Source of the DNA: Niveibacterium sp. 24ML
GTDB lineage: Bacteria > Pseudomonadota > Gammaproteobacteria > Burkholderiales > Rhodocyclaceae
Reading direction: 5' to 3'
NCBI RefSeq assembly: GCF_026586805.1
Contig: NZ_JAPFHA010000017.1
Span: 44,011-108,010 of the forward strand
Length of the DNA: 64,000 bases
The first letter of the stretch is position 1; each line of letters begins with the position of its first letter. A program made the translations under genes and the position numbers. The notes beneath the pieces were generated by a model, which was not told where the DNA came from, did no database searches, and worked only from the letters and a program-made list of their open reading frames with translations. This document shows positions 57,599-64,000 of this stretch, piece by piece.

Positions 57599-57740
57599 GG
57601 GGATCAGTCTCGTGGTCACGGACTGGCATGTCCGGATGGATCTGGATCGCGCAAGTGTGCCACGTTTCGTTCGCAGCCCCGGCTCGCGGATGCACGCAAT
57701 CTCTGTGCCATAATTGCCGCAACAGCACTGAGGATCACTC

Positions 57741-58760
57741 ATGGACGACAACAAGGCGAAAGCACTCCAGGCAGCCCTGGCACAGATCGAGAAGCAGTTC
57801 GGCAAGGGCTCGATCATGAAGCTGGGCGACGGCGAAGTTGAATCGGACATCCAGGCCGTTTCCACCGGTTCGCTCGGGCTCGACATCGCGCTCGGCATCG
57901 GCGGCTTGCCACGCGGCCGCGTGATCGAAATCTACGGCCCGGAATCCTCCGGCAAGACCACGCTGACCCTGCAGGCAATTGCCGAAATGCAGAAGCTCGG
58001 CGGCGTCGCAGCCTTCATCGACGCGGAACACGCCCTCGACGTCACCTACGCCCAGAAGCTCGGCGTGAACGTCGGCGAGTTGCTGATCTCGCAGCCGGAC
58101 ACCGGCGAACAGGCACTCGAAATCGCCGACATGCTGGTGCGCTCGGGCGGCGTCGACATCGTCGTCGTCGACTCGGTCGCCGCGCTCACCCCCAAGGCGG
58201 AAATCGAAGGCGAGATGGGCGATCAGTTGCCCGGCCTGCAGGCGCGGCTGATGTCGCAAGCGCTGCGCAAGCTCACCGGCAACATCAAGCGCACCAACAC
58301 CATGGTCATCTTCATCAACCAGATCCGCATGAAGATCGGTGTGATGTTCGGCAACCCGGAAACCACCACCGGTGGCAATGCGCTCAAGTTCTACGCTTCG
58401 GTACGGCTGGACATCCGCCGCACCGGCGCGATCAAGAAGGGCGATGAAGTGACCGGATCCGAAACCAAGGTCAAGGTCGTCAAGAACAAGGTCGCACCGC
58501 CCTTCAAGGAGGCGCGTTTCGACATCCTCTACGGCGAAGGCATTTCGCGCGAAGGCGAGATCATCGACATGGGCGTCGAACAGGGCCTCGTCGACAAGAG
58601 CGGCGCCTGGTACGCCTACGGTGGCGAGAAGATCGGCCAGGGCAAGGACAATGCGCGCGAGTTTCTGCGGGAACACCCGGCAACCGCACGTGAAATCGAA
58701 AACAAGATCCGCGCAAAGCTTGGTTTGCCCGAGCTGCCGCCGGCTGAAGCGGCTGCCTGA
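57741..58760 (+). CDS. recA: Recombinase RecA
   Basis: This 339-residue protein forms DNA filaments for strand exchange and triggers LexA and UmuD cleavage. Walker A is GPESSGKT, and the RecA signature [15 protein letters not shown]1 [20 protein letters not shown] and the MAW-like [21 protein letters not shown]2 loop are all present. The ATG has CTGAGGATC upstream. I looked for a CTGT-N8-ACAG LexA box in the 142 bases before it and did not see one. recX follows 32 bases later. Confidence 0.99.
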   Translation: MDDNKAKALQAALAQIEKQFGKGSIMKLGDGEVESDIQAVSTGSLGLDIALGIGGLPRGRVIEIYGPESSGKTTLTLQAIAEMQKLGGVAAFIDAEHALDVTYAQKLGVNVGELLISQPDTGEQALEIADMLVRSGGVDIVVVDSVAALTPKAEIEGEMGDQLPGLQARLMSQALRKLTGNIKRTNTMVIFINQIRMKIGVMFGNPETTTGGNALKFYASVRLDIRRTGAIKKGDEVTGSETKVKVVKNKVAPPFKEARFDILYGEGISREGEIIDMGVEQGLVDKSGAWYAYGGEKIGQGKDNAREFLREHPATAREIENKIRAKLGLPELPPAEAAA

Positions 58761-58792
58761 ACCGGCCCGCGCCACCAACCTGCGGCGCAGCG

Positions 58793-59242
58793 ATGAGCAG
58801 CGACGAGTTGAAGGCGCGAGCCCTGCGCAGCCTGGCACAACGCGATCACAGCCGGGCGGAGCTGGCACGCAAGCTCGCCGCGCACGGCGAGGCGGACGCA
58901 GTTGAAGCGGTGCTCGATCGCATGGCCGAGCTGGGCTTGCTGTCAGACACGCGCTTTGCCGAAAGCTTCGTGCGCAGCCGCGCAGCGCGGCTGGGTGAGC
59001 GGCGCTTGCAGCACGAGTTGGCGCAGCGTGGTGTTGATCCGGATACGATCAACGAAGCGCTGCGAAGTGAATTGGGCGAAAGCGAACAGGCGCGCGCCCG
59101 CGATGTCTGGGCGCGCAAATTCGGTCGCGCGCCGGGCGACGCAAAGGAATGGGCGCGCCAGGCAAGATTCCTGATCACGCGCGGGTTTTCCGCGGATGTC
59201 GTGAAACGAGTATTGAAAGAGCCTTTTGATGAGTCTGCTTAA
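58793..59242 (+). CDS. recX: RecA regulatory protein RecX
   Basis: This 149-residue all-helical protein inhibits RecA filaments. The RecX three-helix repeats are visible ([57 protein letters not shown]). Typical length. The lptB start lies inside its 3' end with a 14-base overlap, which is not the usual neighbour of recX. Confidence 0.95.
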   Translation: MSSDELKARALRSLAQRDHSRAELARKLAAHGEADAVEAVLDRMAELGLLSDTRFAESFVRSRAARLGERRLQHELAQRGVDPDTINEALRSELGESEQARARDVWARKFGRAPGDAKEWARQARFLITRGFSADVVKRVLKEPFDESA

Positions 59243-59951
59243 GGTTGGCGGTCTGTCCAAGCGCTACAAGGCCCGCACGGTGGTGCGAGACGTCGGCTTT
59301 GAAGTGGGCAGCGGTGAAGTGGTCGGACTGCTGGGCCCGAACGGCGCCGGCAAGACGACCTGCTTCTACATGATCGTTGGCCTGGTGCGTGCCGACGGCG
59401 GCACGATCCTGCTCGATCAGAAAGACATCACGCACCTGCCGATCCACAAGCGGGCCAAGCTCGGCTTGTCTTACCTGCCGCAGGAAAACTCGGTCTTCCG
59501 CAAGCTCACGGTGGCCGAGAACATCCTCGCAGTGCTCGAACTGCAAGGCCTGCCGAAGGCGCGCGAAGCGGAGCGCCTCAACGAACTGCTCGGCGAGCTT
59601 GGCATCACTCATCTGCGCGACGCCACCGCCATGGCCCTCTCTGGGGGCGAACGGCGACGGGTGGAGATCGCCCGCGCGCTGGCGACCGAGCCGCAGGTCA
59701 TCCTGCTGGACGAACCCTTCGCCGGCGTCGACCCGATCGCCGTGATCGACATCCAGAAGATCATCCGCTTTCTCAAGGAACGCAACATCGGTGTCTTGAT
59801 CACCGATCACAACGTCCGTGAAACGCTTGGCATCTGCGACCGCGCCTACATCATCACCGACGGCGTCGTGCTGGCCAGCGGACGGCCCGACGAAATCGTG
59901 CAGAACGACAAGGTTCGCGAGGTTTATCTCGGCGAACACTTCAGACTCTGA
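59229..59951 (+). CDS. lptB: Lipopolysaccharide export ATPase LptB
   Basis: This 240-residue cytoplasmic ATPase powers extraction of LPS by LptFGC. Walker A is [16 protein letters not shown], the Q-loop reads [14 protein letters not shown], and the signature is [15 protein letters not shown]. The usual partners lptC and lptA are not upstream; recX is. The start ATG at 59229 overlaps the end of recX by 14 bases. rpoN follows 18 bases later. Confidence 0.96.
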   Translation: MSLLKVGGLSKRYKARTVVRDVGFEVGSGEVVGLLGPNGAGKTTCFYMIVGLVRADGGTILLDQKDITHLPIHKRAKLGLSYLPQENSVFRKLTVAENILAVLELQGLPKAREAERLNELLGELGITHLRDATAMALSGGERRRVEIARALATEPQVILLDEPFAGVDPIAVIDIQKIIRFLKERNIGVLITDHNVRETLGICDRAYIITDGVVLASGRPDEIVQNDKVREVYLGEHFRL

Positions 59952-59969
59952 GCCCCTCCCCGGATCACC

Positions 59970-61439
59970 ATGAAGCCCTCGCTCCAGCTCCGAATCTCCC
60001 AGCAGCTCGCGCTCACCCCGCAGCTGCAACAGTCGATCAAGCTGCTGCAGCTATCGACGCTGGAGCTCAACAGCGAAATTGAGCGGATGCTGCTCGAAAA
60101 CCCGCTGCTGGAGCGGGAAGACGCCGAGTCCGACCCCGAAGCCTGGGGCCAGTCGGCCGAAGTCCCCGGCAGCGAAGCGCAGAGCGAGGCCGCCGCCGAG
60201 GCAGCCGAAGCACCGCCCGAACCGGCAGAGCCGAGCTTTGAAGAAGCCGCCAATTACGACGACGGCCCCACCGAGTGGTCGGGCGAAGGCGAAGGCGGCG
60301 GGAGTGGCAGCGGGACACGTGACGACGATGACGAGACCGACTTCCAGGAGTTTCGCGCCGCGCAAACCAGTCTGCGCGATCACCTGGACGCGCAAGTCTC
60401 CCTGATGCCGCTGAGCGATCGTGATCGCGCCCTGCTGCGCTTCATGATCGAGGCACTCGACGACCACGGTTACCTGACCCAGCCGCTCGAAGAACTGCTT
60501 GAGCTGCTCCCGCCCGAAGACGAAGTCGAACTCGACGACCTGCAGATTGCGCTCGCACACCTTCAGCAGCTCGACCCCGCCGGCATTGGCGCGCGCTCAC
60601 CGGGGGAATGCCTCAAGCTGCAACTTGTGCAGCACCCGCGAAGCGCCGCGCGCGATACCGCCATTGCAATCGTCGAACACCACCTAGAATTGCTCGCCGC
60701 GCGCGACTTCGTGCGACTGAAGCGCCAGCTCGGTTGTGGCGACGACGTGCTGCGCGAGGCGCATCAGCTCGTCTGCAGCCTTGACCCGCGCCCCGGCGCG
60801 CGCTTTGCAGCGCTCGACGCGCGTTATGTGATTCCGGACGTGATCGTGCGCAAAGTCCGCAATCACTGGAGCGTTACACTGAACGCGGATGCAATGCCAA
60901 AGCTGCGGATCAACCAGTTGTACGCAGGGATCCTGCAGCAGCATCGCGGTTCGGCCGGCTCGCTCGCTGGCCAACTTCAGGAAGCACGCTGGATGATCAA
61001 GAACGTACAGCAACGCTTCGACACGATTCTTCGCGTATCGCAGGCCATCGTTGACCGCCAGCGGCAGTTCTTCGATTATGGGGACGTGGCCATGCGTCCG
61101 CTCACCCTGCGCGAGATCGCCGATCAGCTTGAGCTTCACGAGTCGACGATCTCACGGGTGACGACACAGAAGTACATGTCCACACCACGTGGCATTCTTG
61201 AACTTAAATATTTCTTCGGCAGCCACGTCGCCACGGATTCTGGCGGCGAGTGCTCAGCGACGGCGATTCGTGCGTTGATTCGCCAGCTGGTTGCGGCAGA
61301 GGATCGCAAAAAACCGCTATCCGATGCCAAGATTGCCGATCTTCTCGGCCAGCAGGGGATTGTCGTTGCGCGACGCACCATCGCAAAGTATCGCGAGTCG
61401 CTCAACATCCCGCCGGTCAGCCAGCGCAAGATGATCTAA
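59970..61439 (+). CDS. rpoN: RNA polymerase sigma-54 factor RpoN
   Basis: The 489-residue sigma factor directs transcription from -24/-12 promoters with enhancer-binding proteins. Region I is Gln/Leu-rich (LQLRISQQLALTPQLQQSIK), an acidic region II (about 45-125) follows, and region III carries LHESTISRVTTQKYMSTPRG (DNA-binding helix-turn-helix) and the RpoN box ARRTIAKYRESLNIP at about residue 467. It lies in the usual lptB-rpoN-hpf-ptsN order. Confidence 0.98.
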   Translation: MKPSLQLRISQQLALTPQLQQSIKLLQLSTLELNSEIERMLLENPLLEREDAESDPEAWGQSAEVPGSEAQSEAAAEAAEAPPEPAEPSFEEAANYDDGPTEWSGEGEGGGSGSGTRDDDDETDFQEFRAAQTSLRDHLDAQVSLMPLSDRDRALLRFMIEALDDHGYLTQPLEELLELLPPEDEVELDDLQIALAHLQQLDPAGIGARSPGECLKLQLVQHPRSAARDTAIAIVEHHLELLAARDFVRLKRQLGCGDDVLREAHQLVCSLDPRPGARFAALDARYVIPDVIVRKVRNHWSVTLNADAMPKLRINQLYAGILQQHRGSAGSLAGQLQEARWMIKNVQQRFDTILRVSQAIVDRQRQFFDYGDVAMRPLTLREIADQLELHESTISRVTTQKYMSTPRGILELKYFFGSHVATDSGGECSATAIRALIRQLVAAEDRKKPLSDAKIADLLGQQGIVVARRTIAKYRESLNIPPVSQRKMI

Positions 61440-61450
61440 GAGGAGTGATC

Positions 61451-61774
61451 ATGAACCTGAACATCACCGGACACCATGTCGAAGTCACCGCAGCTCTCCG
61501 TGACTATGTGACCTCGAAACTGGATCGCGTGATTCGCCACTTTGACCACGTCACCAGCGTGAACGTGATCCTGTCGGTAGAAAAGCTGAACCAAAAGGCG
61601 GAAGTGACGGTACATGTACGTGGCAAGGACATCTTCGTCGAAAGTACGAACGAAGATCTCTACGCCGCAATCGACGCCATGATCGACAAACTCGATCGGC
61701 AGGTTCTCAAACACAAGGAAAAGTCCTACGATCACGGCCACGAGGCGCACAAGCGCCAGGCTACGGAATCCTGA
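61451..61774 (+). CDS. hpf: Ribosome hibernation promoting factor (short HPF)
   Basis: This 107-residue protein binds the ribosome decoding site and promotes 100S dimers when growth stops. The fold begins MNLNITGHHVEVTAALRDYV and has DIFVESTNEDLYAAIDAMID. It is the short form (no long C-terminal dimerisation domain). AGGAGTG lies 5 bases before the ATG. It is 11 bases after rpoN. Confidence 0.96.
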   Translation: MNLNITGHHVEVTAALRDYVTSKLDRVIRHFDHVTSVNVILSVEKLNQKAEVTVHVRGKDIFVESTNEDLYAAIDAMIDKLDRQVLKHKEKSYDHGHEAHKRQATES

Positions 61775-61852
61775 CAACTCGGTCGCTCAATTGAATCCCG
61801 GCGCGTAAGCTTGCGGAAAGCCCGCGCACCGAACATGAGCTGACCCCCGGAT

Positions 61853-61874
61853 CTGCGCGCCTTCGGGCGCGCAG
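61853..61874 (+). repeat. Strong hairpin with TTCG tetraloop between hpf and ptsN
   Basis: CTGCGCGCC (61853-61861) pairs with GGCGCGCAG (61866-61874) around a TTCG loop, a very stable form. It lies in the 120-base gap before ptsN, 20 bases ahead of its start codon. No T-run follows at once, so it may stabilise the upstream mRNA or slow ribosome access; I cannot decide. Confidence 0.6.
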
Positions 61875-61894
61875 TGCATTTCTGAACCCCAAGC

Positions 61895-62362
61895 ATGAAT
61901 CTCATCGCACCACTGCTGCCGCCCTCCAACGTACTCGTCGATCTTGATGCGAGCAGCAAGAAGCGTGTCTTCGAGCAGGCCGGGCTGCTGTTCGAGAACC
62001 ACCAGGGCCTTGCGCGCGCAGCCGTCTACGACGCGCTTTTCATGCGCGAGAAGCTTGGCTCCACGGGCCTGGGTCAGGGCATCGCAATCCCGCACGGGCG
62101 TATCAAGGGCCTGCGTGACGCGGTCGGCGCCTTCATCCGCCTGACTCAACCGGTGCCCTTCGAAGCGCCGGACGGCAAGCCGGTCAATCTGCTTTTCGTA
62201 CTGCTGGTGCCCGAAAGCGCCACCGAGCACCACTTGCGCCTGCTCTCTGAACTGGCGCAGATGTTCTCCGACCGCCATTTCCGCGACGCCCTGACGCTGG
62301 CCGGCGATGCCTCGGAGGTACACACCCTCTTCATCAACTGGGCCCCGAATGCGGCGAACTAG
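61895..62362 (+). CDS. ptsN: PTS IIA-like nitrogen regulatory protein PtsN
   Basis: This 155-residue IIA domain of the nitrogen phosphotransferase system (EIIA-Ntr) regulates potassium uptake and carbon/nitrogen balance. The phosphorylated residue is His67 (IAIPHGRIKG). Its C-terminal LLSELAQMFSDRHFRDAL is standard. The end overlaps hprK by 14 bases. HPr (ptsH) and EI (ptsP) are not in the window. Confidence 0.96.
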   Translation: MNLIAPLLPPSNVLVDLDASSKKRVFEQAGLLFENHQGLARAAVYDALFMREKLGSTGLGQGIAIPHGRIKGLRDAVGAFIRLTQPVPFEAPDGKPVNLLFVLLVPESATEHHLRLLSELAQMFSDRHFRDALTLAGDASEVHTLFINWAPNAAN

Positions 62363-63293
62363 TGTCGGGAAGATCTTCGAAGACAACCGCGAGCGCCTCG
62401 CGCTCACCCACCTTGCTGGGCCGCTGGATGTCGAGGTGCAAGTCCCGAACGAAAAGGTCTGGCCGGCAGAGCTGGTTGGCCACCTGAACATCATTCACCC
62501 CAATCGGATCCAGGTCATGGGCGAAGCCGAGCTGGGGTGGATACGGCGCCAGGCGCGCGACAAGGTGCAGCACCAGCTCGAAAGCATCCTGCTCGCCCAC
62601 CCGCCCGCCATGATTGTGGCCGACGGCTGCGAAGTGCCGTCGCTGATCCAGACCGCGTTTGAAAGTGCCCGCGTTGCGATGTTCACCACGCCGGCGGAGT
62701 CTGCCCGGGTGATCGATTCTCTGCGGACCTACCTGGCGCGCAATCTGGCCGAAAAGACCTCGCTGCACGGCGTGTTCATGGATGTGCTTGGGCTTGGCGT
62801 GCTGATCACCGGCGATTCTGGCGCCGGCAAGTCCGAACTGGCACTTGAGCTGATATCACGCGGCCACGGGCTGGTGGCCGACGATGTCGTCGAAGTCTCG
62901 CGCATTGCGCCGGGCGTGCTGGAGGGCCGCTGCCCGCCGATGCTCAAGGACTTCCTCGAAGTGCGCGGCCTCGGCATCCTGAACATCCGCACGATCTTCG
63001 GCGAAACCGCTTGCCGGCGGAAAATGAAGCTCAAGCTCGTGGTGCACCTGCACCGCCAGACCCGCGGCGAAGGCGCAACGCTGCCGCGTCTGCCGCTCGA
63101 AGACGACATGCAGGACATCGCTGGCGTGCCGACACGGCGCGTCACGCTGCCGGTTGCCGCAGGCCGCAACCTTGCCGTGTTGCTGGAAGCGGCCGTGCGA
63201 AATACCATCCTGCAATTGCGCGGCATCGATTCGATGCAGGAATTCGTTGATCGCCAACGCTCTGCGCTCGACATGGACGACAGCGAGCCGTAA
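62349..63293 (+). CDS. hprK: HPr kinase/phosphorylase HprK
   Basis: This 314-residue enzyme phosphorylates or dephosphorylates a serine of HPr. Walker A is GDSGAGKS (155-162), and the HprK signature LEVRGLGILNIRTIFGE is intact. The N-terminal domain (about 1-125) has the usual HLNIIHPNRIQVMGE. The ATG at 62349 overlaps ptsN, and a longer frame starts 14 codons upstream. In many proteobacteria it is followed by rapZ and ptsH; here it is followed by a PsiF-like gene. Confidence 0.95.
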   Translation: MRRTSVGKIFEDNRERLALTHLAGPLDVEVQVPNEKVWPAELVGHLNIIHPNRIQVMGEAELGWIRRQARDKVQHQLESILLAHPPAMIVADGCEVPSLIQTAFESARVAMFTTPAESARVIDSLRTYLARNLAEKTSLHGVFMDVLGLGVLITGDSGAGKSELALELISRGHGLVADDVVEVSRIAPGVLEGRCPPMLKDFLEVRGLGILNIRTIFGETACRRKMKLKLVVHLHRQTRGEGATLPRLPLEDDMQDIAGVPTRRVTLPVAAGRNLAVLLEAAVRNTILQLRGIDSMQEFVDRQRSALDMDDSEP

Positions 63294-63356
63294 GCCCGGA
63301 TGCACTGCCCGCCGCACCCTGCGGCCCTCACCCTCAACCCCCTCACGGAGATCTTG

Positions 63357-63884
63357 ATGAACAAGCTCATGATTCTGGCCGCATCGCTCGCTGCGCAGTT
63401 CGCCGTATTGCCCGCCCACGCCGCCGAGGAAGCAAAGCAACCCACCGCCCAGCAGCAGAAGATGACCGAGTGCAACAAGAAGGCCACCGGCATGAAGGGC
63501 GACGAACGCAAGAAGTTCATGAGCGAGTGCCTTAGCGCCAAGTCGAGCTCCGCGGCGGACACGAAAGCGCCCGCCGCCGATGCGAAGGCGGCCGACGACA
63601 AATCGGCCAACTCCTCGCAGCAAGACAAGATGAAGGTCTGCAACGAGAAGGCGACCGGCATGAAGGGCGATGAGCGCAAGAAGTTCATGAGCGAATGCCT
63701 CAGCGCCAAGCCTGCCGCGGACACCAAAGCCGCTGATGCGAAAGCGGGCGCCGAAACAAAGGCCGCGGATGCCAAACCCGCCACCACCTCGCAACAAGAC
63801 AAGATGAAGGTTTGCAACGAAAAGGCCACCGGCAAGAAGGGTGACGAGCGCAAGAAATTCATGAGTGAGTGCCTGTCTGGCTAA
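63357..63884 (+). CDS. Secreted PsiF-repeat protein (three PsiF repeats)
   Basis: This 175-residue protein has a signal peptide (MNKLMILAASLAAQFAVLPAH). Three near-identical PsiF repeats occur at about 35-62, 91-118 and 149-175. Each contains a Cys, the GDERKKFMSECL segment and a second Cys (pairs 39/58, 95/114, 153/172). Linkers are rich in Ala, Lys and Asp. E. coli PsiF is phosphate-starvation inducible, but its function is unknown. Good T-rich terminator follows. It is 63 bases after hprK and may share its transcript. Confidence 0.88.
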   Translation: MNKLMILAASLAAQFAVLPAHAAEEAKQPTAQQQKMTECNKKATGMKGDERKKFMSECLSAKSSSAADTKAPAADAKAADDKSANSSQQDKMKVCNEKATGMKGDERKKFMSECLSAKPAADTKAADAKAGAETKAADAKPATTSQQDKMKVCNEKATGKKGDERKKFMSECLSG

Positions 63885-63925
63885 GCAGCCCGCGGCCCCA
63901 CCCCTGCAACCCCGCCCACCGGCGC

Positions 63926-63961
63926 AATGCCAGTCAGTTAACCGCTGTCTGGCATTTTTTT
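63926..63961 (+). terminator. Rho-independent terminator after the PsiF-like gene
   Basis: AATGCCAG (63926-63933) pairs with CTGGCATT (63949-63956), extendable by CAG/CTG past one mismatch, and is followed by a run of seven T. It closes the recA-to-PsiF run of plus-strand genes. Confidence 0.85.
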
Positions 63962-64000
63962 CGTCGGAAATTTGTGTGCTCGGTTCTTGACGACTCTGGG

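Overview
The window is about 64 kb of GC-rich, gene-dense chromosome from a betaproteobacterium. The atpIBEFHAGDC operon, recA-recX, the rpoN-hpf-ptsN-hprK block, UbiTUV/UbiB ubiquinone genes, PhoBR, a Lrp-type regulator beside dadA and a liv ABC transporter all fit. Rhodocyclales is my best guess, but this is inferred from gene content only. I see no tRNA, rRNA, CRISPR array, insertion sequence or prophage. Most of the window is ordinary core genome with a few accessory blocks.

Region by region: 1-4.1 kb (minus) is a branched-chain amino acid transporter (livJ-like, livH, livM, partial livG) with a candidate sigma-54 promoter. 4.8-6.7 kb holds D-amino acid dehydrogenase dadA divergent from its likely Lrp/AsnC regulator. 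A MATE exporter follows. 8.2-15.3 kb (minus) is the complete nine-gene ATP synthase operon, with a good sigma-70 promoter and a strong terminator. 15.4-21.9 kb (plus) has an MFS/acyltransferase fusion, a MAPEG protein, two VOC proteins, a WYL regulator, a lipase-like hydrolase and a Cys/Met-metabolism PLP enzyme. 22-24.6 kb has an outer-membrane barrel and a tandem GGDEF protein.

24.7-30 kb looks like a proteostasis neighbourhood. It contains an HtrA-type protease, a tightly coupled three-gene operon (AAA+ ATPase with helical N-terminus, four-helix membrane protein, TPR membrane protein) and, divergently, two Hsp20 chaperones behind a near-consensus sigma-32 promoter. The AAA/TPR operon is the best candidate for an undescribed system here. 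30-35 kb has a DUF805 protein with a pilin-like tail, a secreted alpha/alpha-barrel protein, a PilZ protein, a GNAT and a LacI-type regulator.

35-40 kb (minus) is an iron-uptake operon, tonB-exbB-exbD-TonB-dependent receptor-PKHD hydroxylase, behind a promoter overlapped by a Fur-box-like sequence. 40.1-42.5 kb is ubiU-ubiV-ubiT, the O2-independent ubiquinone pathway, with all eight Fe-S cysteines present; ubiB lies at 51.5 kb. Then come a class II glutamine amidotransferase, a HIT protein, an uncharacterised protein with PilZ-like C-terminal motifs, and phoB-phoR with a Pho box. A PaaK-like ligase, an SDR-dsbA-SPOR cluster, an SSS symporter, VanZ, mutY and a Lon-N-domain protein follow. The window ends with recA-recX-lptB-rpoN-hpf-ptsN-hprK and a three-repeat PsiF-like secreted protein closed by a terminator.

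Themes that link genes: energy metabolism (ATP synthase, ubiquinone under both oxygen regimes), nitrogen/amino-acid use (liv, dadA, rpoN, ptsN), cyclic-di-GMP signalling (tandem GGDEF, PilZ protein, PilZ-like protein), and phosphate and iron starvation responses. Start codons were often moved inward from the longest reading frame to the codon with a ribosome binding site.
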